Source of the DNA: Streptomyces sp. JH34
Lineage (GTDB): Bacteria > Actinomycetota > Actinomycetes > Streptomycetales > Streptomycetaceae
Assembly (NCBI RefSeq): GCF_029428875.1
Contig: NZ_JAJSOO010000001.1
Location: forward strand, 6,916,501-6,980,500
Reading direction: 5' to 3'
Length of the DNA: 64,000 nt
Each line of letters opens with the position of its first letter. Positions within the stretch are counted from its first letter, which is position 1. The position numbers and the translations under genes were made by a program. The notes under the pieces were generated by a model. That model was not told the origin of the DNA. It saw only the letters and a list, made by a program, of their open reading frames with translations, and ran no database searches. Shown here one piece after another: positions 1 to 8,308 of this stretch.

Positions 1-1008
1 ATCGCGTTCGACCCGTCGCCTGGCTCCTTCCCGGTCCCCGGCCGCCATGGCCCGCGCGACGACGGGGAAGGTCACCGTGCAGATCATCATGGACAGCACC
101 ATCGGCAACTGCGCGACCTTCTGGGCGTAGTTGAGATGGGAGATGGCCCCGTCCGGCAGGGAAGAGGCGAGGAACCGCTCGACGAAGACCTGCGACTGAC
201 GGCTCACCACGAACAGGATCACCGGGGCCAGGACCGTCACACCGAGAAGGGCCGGGCCCTCTTCCCGCACCGCCCGCCTCCCGCCTCCGCCCGGCACCAG
301 CCGCACGAACGTGGGCAGCAGGGTGAGGATCATCAGCAGACTTCCGACGGCGACACCCGCCGCGGCGGCTCGCACCCCCCACACGGAGTGCAGCGCCAGG
401 GCCATGCCGATGATGCCGACGTTGTACGCGATGTAGACACCGGCCGGCGCCAGGAACCTGCCGTGCGCCCGCAGTGCCGCGCTGAAGTACCCCGTGATCC
501 CGAAGGTGAGCACCGTGACGGCCGTCAGACGCGTGCAGTCCACCGCGAGCCGGGGATCGTCCAGCCCCGGTGCCAGGATGCCGACGGCCCAGGGCGCACC
601 CCAGACCAGCAGCGCGCCCGCGCACGCCAGTGCGGCGGACAGCCGGGGAAGGGTGTCGGCCACCAGGGCGCGGACCGGGTCCCGCGCGTGCCCGCCGGCG
701 GCCCGCCGGGTCAGCGCCAGGCTGAACGCCGGGACGAGCAGCAGCGCCATGCCGTCCTCGATCAGCAGCGTGGCGGCCATCTCCGGCACCGTCCAGGCGA
801 TCAGGAAGGCGTCGCTGGCGTGACTGGCGCCGAAGAGCCGGGCGACGGCCTGGTCCCGGACGAGCCCCAACAGGGCGGCGACGACGGTCAGTCCCGCCGC
901 GCCGCCCGCCGCCCGGGCGAGAAAGGGACCAGGCCGCGTCCGGGCACCGGGGGCGGCAGGCTCGTCGGCCGTCGTTCCCGGGGCCGGATCCGTGGTGGCT
1001 CCGCTCAC
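1..1008 (-). CDS. MurJ/MviN-like lipid-linked oligosaccharide flippase (3' part outside window)
   Basis: Partial gene: 336 codons are visible and the frame is still open at the left edge. It starts with GTG at 1008, inside the stop of the upstream ligase gene (GTGA overlap), so the two are probably translationally coupled. After a polar 28-residue N-terminus the protein is a chain of hydrophobic segments. Residues 49-60 (LVRDQAVARLFG) match the conserved early loop of the MviN/MurJ branch of the MOP exporter superfamily. That family flips undecaprenyl-linked sugars across the plasma membrane. The neighbours are a priming sugar transferase, a glycosyltransferase and an O-antigen-ligase-like protein, so I infer a dedicated flippase for a surface polysaccharide rather than the housekeeping lipid II flippase. 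A Wzx-type function is the main alternative. Confidence 0.75.
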   Translation of the reverse strand, partial: MSGATTDPAPGTTADEPAAPGARTRPGPFLARAAGGAAGLTVVAALLGLVRDQAVARLFGASHASDAFLIAWTVPEMAATLLIEDGMALLLVPAFSLALTRRAAGGHARDPVRALVADTLPRLSAALACAGALLVWGAPWAVGILAPGLDDPRLAVDCTRLTAVTVLTFGITGYFSAALRAHGRFLAPAGVYIAYNVGIIGMALALHSVWGVRAAAAGVAVGSLLMILTLLPTFVRLVPGGGGRRAVREEGPALLGVTVLAPVILFVVSRQSQVFVERFLASSLPDGAISHLNYAQKVAQLPMVLSMMICTVTFPVVARAMAAGDREGARRRVERD

Positions 1009-2366
1009 GCGCGGGCCGTCCTCTCCGGCTCGGCGAGCGCCCACCACGCGGCGAGGCCGAGCACGATGCCGGTCAGCACGGTGGAGGGACCGCCGATGTC
1101 CGCGTACAGGAAGTCGACCGTCTGCCAGGTCATCAGACCGACAGCAGCGAGGCCGCAGTCGACGGCCGCCGCCCCCCGGGCCCGGGCGAGCAGCAGCCTG
1201 CGGACACCGCCGGCCAGGAGAGCCGCCCAGGATCCCACCAGGGCGGTGAAGCCGATGAGTCCCTGCTCGCTGAGGACCAGCAGGTACATGTTGTGGGGGG
1301 AGAGCAGGGGCTGCTTGCGGAACTCCTGGCCGGCCCCCGCCGTGTCGCTCCCGGCGGAGAGCCCGATCGAGGCGTGCCCGTCCCGGTACGCCGGGAAGCC
1401 CTTGAGACCGACGCCCGTGGCGGGGTGCTCGCGCCACATGTCCGCCGCGGCGGCCCACATGGTGTAGCGGTCGTTGACCGACCGGTCGGGCGCACCGGTG
1501 ACGTCGGTGATGCTGGTCAGCCGCTGCGAGATCATCTCGGACCCGACACCGGGACCACCGACCAGGACGACTCCGGCGGCGCCCAGTACGGCCAGCGCGC
1601 GGACGGCCTGCCGGAACCCGGTCAGGGCGATCATGGCAAGGGCGCCTGCCACCGTCGCGATCCACGCACCCCGGCTGAAGGACAGCGTGAGCGGGACCAC
1701 CAGCAGGGCTGCGGTCGACGGGGCCCACGGCCTCAGCCGGCGAGGGGTGCCGACGGGCGTGCGGAGCGCGTACGCGGCGGCGGCGACCAGGCCGTAGCCG
1801 ACCACCGTGGCCATCCCCATCACATCGCCGGGGCCGAACGTCCCGACCGCGCGGATGTCCTCCCCCATGTAGGAGGCGCCGGATCCGGTGACGTACTGGT
1901 GGACACCCGTCGCCCCCTGGACGACGGCCAGCACGACGAGGGCGCCCGCGACGGCCCGGAACCCCTGGGCGTCCCTGACCAGCAGAAGGACGGCGGCCGG
2001 CACCAGCACGAAGATCTGCAGGTACCGGACGAACCCGGGCAGCGCCGCCACCGGGTCCGCGGCGGTGACCGTGGCCACGGCGAGGCCCACGGCCGGCAGG
2101 CCCAGCACCACCGCCGCGACCGGGCTGAGGGGACGCCTCCGCAGGTACAGCAGACGCCCCGCGCAGACGAGGACGGCCACCCCCGAGAGGAGATCGGCCG
2201 CCGGCAGGCCGTACACGGTCCAGGCCTCCGCTCCGTCGCCCGGCAGGGCCACGAGCAGGACCGTCGCGATCAGCACGAGCACCGGCCGGCGGTGGTTCCA
2301 CCCGCGAGGCGGCACCTCCTCGCGGCCATCGGGAACGGCGGGTGCCGCGGTTACGGTGAGTGCCAC
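1005..2366 (-). CDS. O-antigen ligase/polymerase (Wzy_C, WaaL-like) membrane protein
   Basis: 453 aa, GTG start at 2366, only 3 bp after the stop of the sugar transferase. About ten or more hydrophobic segments span the protein. The region around residues 228-235 contains SFSRGAW. Further on, a large outer loop carries GVGLKGF and then PHNMYLLVLSEQGLIGF, the Pro-His-Asn/Glu-Gly pattern of the O-antigen ligase family. Enzymes of this family polymerise repeat units or transfer them from undecaprenyl pyrophosphate to an acceptor outside the membrane. A Gram-positive actinomycete has no lipopolysaccharide, so the likely substrate is an exopolysaccharide or wall glycan made by the neighbouring genes. 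The family is clear from the motifs; the substrate is inferred from context only. Confidence 0.8.
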   Translation of the reverse strand: MALTVTAAPAVPDGREEVPPRGWNHRRPVLVLIATVLLVALPGDGAEAWTVYGLPAADLLSGVAVLVCAGRLLYLRRRPLSPVAAVVLGLPAVGLAVATVTAADPVAALPGFVRYLQIFVLVPAAVLLLVRDAQGFRAVAGALVVLAVVQGATGVHQYVTGSGASYMGEDIRAVGTFGPGDVMGMATVVGYGLVAAAAYALRTPVGTPRRLRPWAPSTAALLVVPLTLSFSRGAWIATVAGALAMIALTGFRQAVRALAVLGAAGVVLVGGPGVGSEMISQRLTSITDVTGAPDRSVNDRYTMWAAAADMWREHPATGVGLKGFPAYRDGHASIGLSAGSDTAGAGQEFRKQPLLSPHNMYLLVLSEQGLIGFTALVGSWAALLAGGVRRLLLARARGAAAVDCGLAAVGLMTWQTVDFLYADIGGPSTVLTGIVLGLAAWWALAEPERTARA

Positions 2367-2369
2367 GGC

Positions 2370-3848
2370 TCAGCTGCCTCCGAGCCGGAACACCGAGCCG
2401 GCCGTGCGCGCCAGCACGCACAGGTCCTGCCACAACGACCAGGTCTCGATGTACCGGTTGTCGAAGCGGGCGCGGTCCTCGATCGAGGTGTCGCCGCGCA
2501 GACCGTGCACCTGCGCCAGCCCCGTGATGCCGGCGGGCATCCGGTGCCGGGCCCGGTAGCCCGGGTGCATACGGCTGAACTTCTGCACGAAATAGGGGCG
2601 TTCGGGCCGCGGGCCGACCAGGCTCATGTCGCCCCGTACGACGTTCCACAGCTGCGGCAGTTCATCGAGCGACGTCCTTCGCAGCACCCGGCCGGCCCGG
2701 CTCATGCGCCGGTCCGACGACACGTTCCACCGGGTGGCCGACTCATGGGCGTCGGCGGGACGCAGGGTGCGGAACTTCAGCAGGACGAACGGCCGTCCGT
2801 GTTCGCCGATCCGCTCCTGGTGGAAGAGGACGCCGGGACCGTCGCACACACGGACGGCGAGCGCGCAGGCGGCCAGTACCGGGGACGCCACGATCAGGGC
2901 GACCGCGGCCAGGACCGCGTCCATCACCCTCTTCACCCGGTGCGCGACGGACCGGTGGGGCCCGGCGCGCAGCGAGTGGGCGGCGAAGCCCCACACATGG
3001 TCCGGTCTGTCCGTGGTCCGGTATCGCCCGACCGCGCTCTGATCGGTGATCAGCCACACCTGGCAGCCGTGCCGGGTGAACAGGTCGAAGAGTTCCGCCC
3101 CGTCGGGCACCGTCTCGGGCGCGACCGTGAAGACGGCGTGCCGTACGGAGTTCTGCACGACCGCCCGGCCGGCGTCCTGCACCGACGCGAGGACGGGCAG
3201 GGCCGCCTCCCCGGCCGGCTGGTCCCCCTGCGTACCGGAGCCGGTCACCCGGCCGACCGGCCGCATCCCGTACCGCCGGTGTTCCTGCAGCACCGCGACG
3301 ACCCGGTCGGCGACCGGGCCGTCGCCGACCACCAGGGCGGACCGAGGGCTGCGCCCGGCCGACCAGAGCCGGGACCGGTGGACCAGGGCGCGGGCACCGC
3401 AGCCCACCAGGATCTGGAGACCGGCCGCGCAGCCGAGGGCCGTCCACCCGGCGGCATTCCGCGGGTCGTGCAGGGTCACCGCCTCGGCGACGACGTACCA
3501 CTGCACGACGGCCAGCCAGGCCAGCGCGGGCAGTTCCGCCAGAGCGGACGGGGAGAGACCCGGCCGGTAGAGACCCCGGTAGGCGTGCAGGAGCAGCTGG
3601 ACGGCGGCCTGCACGAGGACGACGGCCGTCGGCCACATCCCCGGCGCGACCAGGGCCGCGGCCGCGCCGAGCGCGAGGGCGTCGGCGGCCATGAGAGCCG
3701 CCGGTGCGCGTCGTCGTGGCGCGCGTACCGCGGGCCGTGGTGCCGTGGCGTCCTTCCCGCCGCTGCGCGGCGGCCGGATCGCGGAAGCCGCACGCCGCAC
3801 GGCCGTCGCCTGGGCGGCCCGGGGGACAGGTGCACTCTCCGTCGTCAT
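2370..3848 (-). CDS. Polyprenyl-phosphate sugar-1-phosphate transferase (WcaJ/CpsE type)
   Basis: 492 aa. ATG at 3848 overlaps the glycosyltransferase stop (ATGA). The first 50 residues are basic and disordered, followed by four or so membrane helices and a nucleotide-binding-like middle domain (SALVVGDGPVADRVV). From about residue 305 comes the catalytic bacterial sugar transferase domain: KRVMDAVLAAV helix, LLKFRTLR, LDELPQLWNVVRGDMS and GPRPERP. These enzymes move a sugar 1-phosphate from a nucleotide sugar to undecaprenyl phosphate at the inner face of the membrane, the first committed step of exopolysaccharide assembly. The length and three-part architecture match the polyisoprenyl-phosphate hexose-1-phosphate transferase family. 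Which sugar is used cannot be read from the sequence. Confidence 0.88.
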   Translation of the reverse strand: MTTESAPVPRAAQATAVRRAASAIRPPRSGGKDATAPRPAVRAPRRRAPAALMAADALALGAAAALVAPGMWPTAVVLVQAAVQLLLHAYRGLYRPGLSPSALAELPALAWLAVVQWYVVAEAVTLHDPRNAAGWTALGCAAGLQILVGCGARALVHRSRLWSAGRSPRSALVVGDGPVADRVVAVLQEHRRYGMRPVGRVTGSGTQGDQPAGEAALPVLASVQDAGRAVVQNSVRHAVFTVAPETVPDGAELFDLFTRHGCQVWLITDQSAVGRYRTTDRPDHVWGFAAHSLRAGPHRSVAHRVKRVMDAVLAAVALIVASPVLAACALAVRVCDGPGVLFHQERIGEHGRPFVLLKFRTLRPADAHESATRWNVSSDRRMSRAGRVLRRTSLDELPQLWNVVRGDMSLVGPRPERPYFVQKFSRMHPGYRARHRMPAGITGLAQVHGLRGDTSIEDRARFDNRYIETWSLWQDLCVLARTAGSVFRLGGS

Positions 3849-5020
3849 CGCTCGGTGCGCCTCCTCGTCGTTGAGCGGGACTGGCCGACAAGTTCCTCGT
3901 AGAGATTCAGGACCGCGCCCGCGGTCCTCGACACGTCGAAGACCGCCCGGGTGCGGCTCTGCGCCGTGCTGCCCAGCTCCGCCCGCAGCACCGGATCGCC
4001 CAGCAGCGCGGTCAGCGCCGCCGCGAGGGCCGGTGGGTCGTCGGGCGGCACGAGGCAGTGGGACAGCTGTCCGGGCGGCAGGCTCTCCCTGGCCCCGTCG
4101 ACGTCGGTCAGCAGGACGGGGGTGCCGCAGGCCATGGCTTCGAGGGGAGCCAGGGCCATCCCCTCCCAGCGAGAGGGGAGCACCAGCAGATCCGCCGCGT
4201 GGATCCAGGGCCGCACATCCGTGGCGGCCCCCGCGAACAGCACGCCGGGAGGCGCGGTGCGCCGCAGCTCGTCCCCGTGCGGTCCGTCACCGACCAGGAC
4301 CAGCCGCGCACCTGTGACCGCTGCCGTCCGCCAGGCCCGCAGCAGCACGTCCTGGCCCTTCTGCCGGCTCAGGCGTCCCACACACACGACGAGCGGTACG
4401 TCCGCCGGAATCCCTTCGAGGAGGGGGAGGGAGGACCGGGCCGACATGCCGGCGTCCTCGCCGCCGGGGCGGAAGCGGCCGAGGTCGATGCCGTTGTGGA
4501 TCACCGACCAGCGCGCCGTGATGCCCGCGCGCTGTCCGGCCCCGCGCTCGGACTCGCTGACACAGAGGATGCGGTCGCTCCACCGCGCCCCGAAACGCTC
4601 CCACGCCGCGGCCAGCCGTGCGGCCCGGCCCTCCAGAGCCTCGAACGACCAGGCGTGCGGCTGGAAGACCGTCGGAACCCGCCCGCGTACGGCCAGACGT
4701 CCGGCGAGCCCGGCCTTGGCACTGTGGGCGTGGACCACATCGGGAGCACACGCGCGGATCAGCCGGTCCGCGGTGACGACCTCCCGTCCCAGCCCGGGGC
4801 CCGGGGCCCGTTCGGCAGGCCAGGCACGCACCCGGGCCCCGGCCGTGGAGGCCCCGGCGGCGAGCGCCCCGTCCGGCGGGCAGGCGACGACGGGACGGAG
4901 CCCTGCCCGTACCTGCGCCGCGACCAGGTCGGTCACGACCCGCGCGACGCCGCCCTCCACCGGCTGGACCAGGTGAAGGACTGTCAGCCGACTTCTGTCG
5001 GTGCAACTCTTCTGCAGCAC
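3845..5020 (-). CDS. GT4-family glycosyltransferase
   Basis: 391 aa from the GTG at 5020. The frame stays open upstream to 5206, but that stretch codes for an unlikely leader, and GAAAGAGAG lies just ahead of 5020. The product begins with LTVLHLVQPVEGGVARVV, the GT-B N-terminal pattern. It carries a nucleotide-sugar site in the second half, including RLSRQKGQDVLLRAW and EGMALAPLEAMACGTPVL with the paired glutamates of family GT4. It would add a sugar to a lipid-linked intermediate in the cytoplasm. It is the first gene of the four-gene polysaccharide operon, and its stop overlaps the next start, so transcription probably begins in the 5021-5606 gap. Donor and acceptor are unknown. Confidence 0.85.
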   Translation of the reverse strand: MLQKSCTDRSRLTVLHLVQPVEGGVARVVTDLVAAQVRAGLRPVVACPPDGALAAGASTAGARVRAWPAERAPGPGLGREVVTADRLIRACAPDVVHAHSAKAGLAGRLAVRGRVPTVFQPHAWSFEALEGRAARLAAAWERFGARWSDRILCVSESERGAGQRAGITARWSVIHNGIDLGRFRPGGEDAGMSARSSLPLLEGIPADVPLVVCVGRLSRQKGQDVLLRAWRTAAVTGARLVLVGDGPHGDELRRTAPPGVLFAGAATDVRPWIHAADLLVLPSRWEGMALAPLEAMACGTPVLLTDVDGARESLPPGQLSHCLVPPDDPPALAAALTALLGDPVLRAELGSTAQSRTRAVFDVSRTAGAVLNLYEELVGQSRSTTRRRTER

Positions 5021-5606
5021 GCACGGCTCTCTTTCACATGCCCCCGAAGAGCCGGTTCGGTTGAACACCGGCGGCAAGGAATATGGCGGTGGAGACCGAA
5101 TGAGTGGAACGGAAACCGAAACGCACTGTTGCAGAACGTACGTGGGAATACACGCAGACTCGCGCTCGTGTCCACGTGGATTGACCGTGGACAGGCTGCC
5201 GACCACCGGTTCCTCGAATCGTGCGGCGTGTCAGGCGGCCATGTCTTCCTTTGTCCGCGGCGGTGCCGCATGATGACCGGGCCGTATGCCTCTGTGTATC
5301 CCCGGACCCCCGGATGCGCCGAACGGTAATGTGCCGAATTCGCCGCCGAGTTGAGCGGACGAATTCAGGCCCGGGGTGTTCCTGTCGTCCTGGCGGCATT
5401 TTCCGGGCCCCTCCGTCGTCCCGCACGCCTGCGCGTGAACCGGCCAACCACGCCGGAACGGCCGTGGTGTCCGCCGCGCGCCGGATCCACTGAGGGCCGG
5501 GCCGTGTACCCGCGCACGGGCCGAAGGGGCAGTATCGGGTACGACTCGTGATGATCGTCCGCCCCGTGGCGGTCCGCGAACGGCCGATGAGGACAGAGGA
5601 GAAACG
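5021..5606. other. Divergent intergenic region, polysaccharide operon / pgm
   Basis: 586 bp between two divergently transcribed units, clearly less G+C-rich than its surroundings from about 5080 to 5350. No frame in it has convincing codon bias. A 7-bp inverted repeat (5170-5176 and 5186-5192, core GTCCACG) is visible but could be chance. Promoters for both flanking units must lie here; I could not assign -35/-10 boxes with confidence. An AGAGGAG ribosome binding site immediately precedes pgm. Confidence 0.5.
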
Positions 5607-7250
5607 ATGGTTCACGAACGGGCCGGTCAGCCGGCGCAGCCCGGAGACCTGGTGGATGTGGCACGGTTGGTGACGGCCTACTACACCGTTCACCCCGACC
5701 CGGCAGAGCCCGGCCAGCGTGTGGCCTTCGGGACCTCGGGGCACCGTGGATCGGCGCTCGCGGCGGCGTTCAACGAGGACCACATCGCCGCCACCACCCA
5801 GGCGATCTGCGACTACCGGGAGCGCCAGGGTACCGACGGACCGCTGTTCCTCGGCGCCGACACCCACGCACTGTCCGAGCCCGCCCGGATCACGGCGGTG
5901 GAGGTGCTGGCCGCCAACGGCGCGACCGTCCTGATCGACAGCGACGACGGCTACACCCCCACGCCGGCCGTCTCGCACGCGATCCTGACGTACAACCGTG
6001 ACCGCACGGGCGGCCTCGCCGACGGCATCGTCGTCACCCCTTCGCACAACCCGCCCGCCGACGGCGGGTTCAAGTACAACCCGCCGCACGGCGGCCCTGC
6101 CGGGTCGGACGCCACCTCCTGGATCCAGGACCGGGCGAACGCCCTGATCGAGGGAGGGCTGAAGGAGGTCCGGAGGATCCCCTACGCCCGGGCGCTCGCC
6201 GCGGACACCACCGGACGGCACGACTTCCTGACCGGCTACGTCGACGACCTTCCGGCGGTCCTGGACCTGGACGCCGTACGCGACGCCGGCATCCGGATCG
6301 GTGCCGACCCGCTCGGCGGCGCCTCGGTCGCCTACTGGGGGCGCATCGCCGAGCGCCACCGGCTCGACCTCACGGTGGTCAACCCGCTCGCCGACCCGAC
6401 CTGGCGCTTCATGACGCTGGACTGGGACGGGAAGATCCGGATGGACTGCTCGTCGCCGTACGCCATGGCCTCCCTGATCGAGCGCCGCGACGCCTACACC
6501 ATCGCCACCGGCAACGACGCCGACGCCGACCGGCACGGCATCGTCACCCCCGACGGCGGACTGATGAACCCCAACCACTACCTCGCCGTCGCGATCCGCT
6601 ACCTCTACGCGCACCGCGAGGGCTGGCCCGCCGCCGCCGGCATCGGCAAGACCCTGGTCTCCTCCTCCATGATCGACCGCGTCGCCGCCGATCTCGGGCG
6701 GCAACTGGTCGAGGTCCCGGTGGGCTTCAAGTGGTTCGTGGACGGTCTGTTCGGCGGCACACTGGGATTCGGCGGCGAGGAGTCCGCGGGAGCGTCCTTC
6801 CTGCGCCGCGACGGCCGTGTGTGGACCACCGACAAGGACGGAATCCTGCTCGCCCTGCTCGCGTCGGAGATCACCGCCGTCACGGGCTCCACCCCCTCCC
6901 AGCACTACGGCGAACTCACCGCCAGGTTCGGCGATCCGGCCTACGCCCGGGTCGACGCCCCGGCGACCCGTGAGGAGAAGGCGGTGCTGGCCCGGCTCTC
7001 CCCGGAGCAGGTCACGGCCGACACGCTGGCCGGGGAACCGATCACGGCCGTGCTCACCGAGGCGCCCGGCAACGGCGCGGCCGTCGGGGGACTCAAGGTC
7101 TGCACCGACAGCGCGTGGTTCGCCGCGCGCCCGTCGGGCACGGAGGAGGTCTACAAGGTGTACGCGGAGAGCTTCCAGGGGGCCGAGCACCTGGCGAGGG
7201 TCCAGGACGAGGCCCGCGCCCTGGTCTCCGACGCACTCGGCGCCGGCTGA
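5607..7250 (+). CDS. pgm: Phosphoglucomutase (alpha-D-glucose phosphate-specific)
   Basis: 547 aa, the usual length of bacterial Pgm, with AGAGGAG seven bases before the ATG. The enzyme interconverts glucose 1-phosphate and glucose 6-phosphate in the cytoplasm. Landmarks in order: GTSGHRGS at residues 42-49; the catalytic phosphoserine loop TPSHNPP with Ser146; a metal-binding loop containing DADADRHG; the sugar-recognition loop GEESAGAS; and the C-terminal phosphate-binding loop RPSGTEE followed by VYKVYAESF. All expected active-site elements are present. It diverges from the polysaccharide genes, so supply of glucose 1-phosphate for nucleotide sugars is a reasonable secondary role besides glycogen and trehalose metabolism. 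A strong hairpin terminator follows. Confidence 0.95.
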   Translation: MVHERAGQPAQPGDLVDVARLVTAYYTVHPDPAEPGQRVAFGTSGHRGSALAAAFNEDHIAATTQAICDYRERQGTDGPLFLGADTHALSEPARITAVEVLAANGATVLIDSDDGYTPTPAVSHAILTYNRDRTGGLADGIVVTPSHNPPADGGFKYNPPHGGPAGSDATSWIQDRANALIEGGLKEVRRIPYARALAADTTGRHDFLTGYVDDLPAVLDLDAVRDAGIRIGADPLGGASVAYWGRIAERHRLDLTVVNPLADPTWRFMTLDWDGKIRMDCSSPYAMASLIERRDAYTIATGNDADADRHGIVTPDGGLMNPNHYLAVAIRYLYAHREGWPAAAGIGKTLVSSSMIDRVAADLGRQLVEVPVGFKWFVDGLFGGTLGFGGEESAGASFLRRDGRVWTTDKDGILLALLASEITAVTGSTPSQHYGELTARFGDPAYARVDAPATREEKAVLARLSPEQVTADTLAGEPITAVLTEAPGNGAAVGGLKVCTDSAWFAARPSGTEEVYKVYAESFQGAEHLARVQDEARALVSDALGAG

Positions 7251-7254
7251 CGTC

Positions 7255-7290
7255 GGGGCGGGCGCACCCGGCACCGCGTGCGCCCGCCCC
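7255..7290. terminator. Bidirectional hairpin terminator between pgm and meaB
   Basis: Perfect 13-bp G+C-rich stem (7255-7267 with 7278-7290) and a 10-base loop, placed between two convergent genes. There is no T tract, which is usual in Streptomyces terminators. Confidence 0.7.
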
Positions 7291-7304
7291 CGCCGGACGG
7301 GCTT

Positions 7305-8297
7305 TCAGCCGCGGCCGCGGAACGCCCGGAGAATCTCTTCGGCGGCCAGCGTGGCCGTCAACTCGCCTTCCCGGACACGCTGTTCGACCTCCGGTGTCAG
7401 GGCGCGCACCGCCGGGTGGCCGCGCAGGCCGTCCAGCAGCTCGTCGCGGACCATCGCCCAGGTCCAGTCCACCTGCTGCTCGCGGCGCTTGGCCGACAGA
7501 CGCCCGGTGGACTCGAGGAGCGTACGGTGCTGCTCCAGCTGCTCCCACAGGGCGTCCAGCCCGGTCGACTCCCTTGCGCTGCACGTCAGCACCGGGGGAG
7601 TCCAGGCCGCGTCCACCGGGTGCATCAGCCGCAGCGCTCCCGCCAGTTCACGCGCCGCCGCGCGGGCGTCGCGTTCGTGCGGGCCGTCGGCCTTGTTGAC
7701 CGCGATGGCGTCGGCCAGCTCCAGGACGCCCTTCTTGATGCCCTGCAGCTGGTCTCCGGTACGGGCCAGCGTGAGCAGCAGGAAGGTGTCGACCATGTTG
7801 GCGACCGCCGTCTCCGACTGCCCGACGCCGACCGTCTCCACCAGCACCACGTCGTAGCCCGCCGCCTCCATCACCACGATGGACTCCCGGGTCGCCTTGG
7901 CCACTCCGCCGAGCGTCCCCGCGGTGGGGGAGGGGCGTACGAACGCCCGCGCGTCCACCGCCAGCCGCTCCATCCGGGTCTTGTCGCCCAGGATCGAACC
8001 GCCCGTCCGGCTGGACGACGGGTCCACGGCCAGCACCGCGACCCGGTGCCCGAGCCCCGTGAGCAGGGTGCCGAGGGCGTCGATGAACGTGGACTTCCCG
8101 ACGCCCGGAACCCCGCTGATCCCGATGCGCCGGGCGCGCCCCGAACGGGGCAGCAGCTCGCTGAGCAACCGCTGCGCCTGCACCCGGTGGTCGGGGCGGG
8201 TCGACTCGACGAGGGTGATCGCGCGGGCCACGAACGCCCGCTTCCCGTCGAGCACGCCCTTGGCGTACGCGTCGATGTCGATCTCGATCCGCGCCAT
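7305..8297 (-). CDS. meaB: Methylmalonyl-CoA mutase-associated GTPase MeaB
   Basis: 330 aa. A P-loop G protein of the MeaB/ArgK family. The Walker A motif GVPGVGKSTFIDALG lies near residues 59-73, the switch region contains ETVGVGQSE, and the base-specificity motif is NKADG. MeaB binds methylmalonyl-CoA mutase, gates cobalamin loading and protects or rescues the mutase from inactivation. The gene starts 11 bp after mutB and ends the mutA-mutB-meaB operon, which fits that partnership. Older databases call this family an arginine/ornithine transport ATPase (ArgK); the mutase context makes MeaB the better name. Confidence 0.93.
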   Translation of the reverse strand: MARIEIDIDAYAKGVLDGKRAFVARAITLVESTRPDHRVQAQRLLSELLPRSGRARRIGISGVPGVGKSTFIDALGTLLTGLGHRVAVLAVDPSSSRTGGSILGDKTRMERLAVDARAFVRPSPTAGTLGGVAKATRESIVVMEAAGYDVVLVETVGVGQSETAVANMVDTFLLLTLARTGDQLQGIKKGVLELADAIAVNKADGPHERDARAAARELAGALRLMHPVDAAWTPPVLTCSARESTGLDALWEQLEQHRTLLESTGRLSAKRREQQVDWTWAMVRDELLDGLRGHPAVRALTPEVEQRVREGELTATLAAEEILRAFRGRG

Positions 8298-8308
8298 CCG
8301 TCAGCGGC

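Noticed and set aside
1293..3902. Long plus-strand open frame (869 codons) opposite the polysaccharide genes
   Set aside because: It is the antisense of well-supported genes. High G+C removes stop codons from other frames, and its product is low-complexity and Arg/Gly/Pro-rich.
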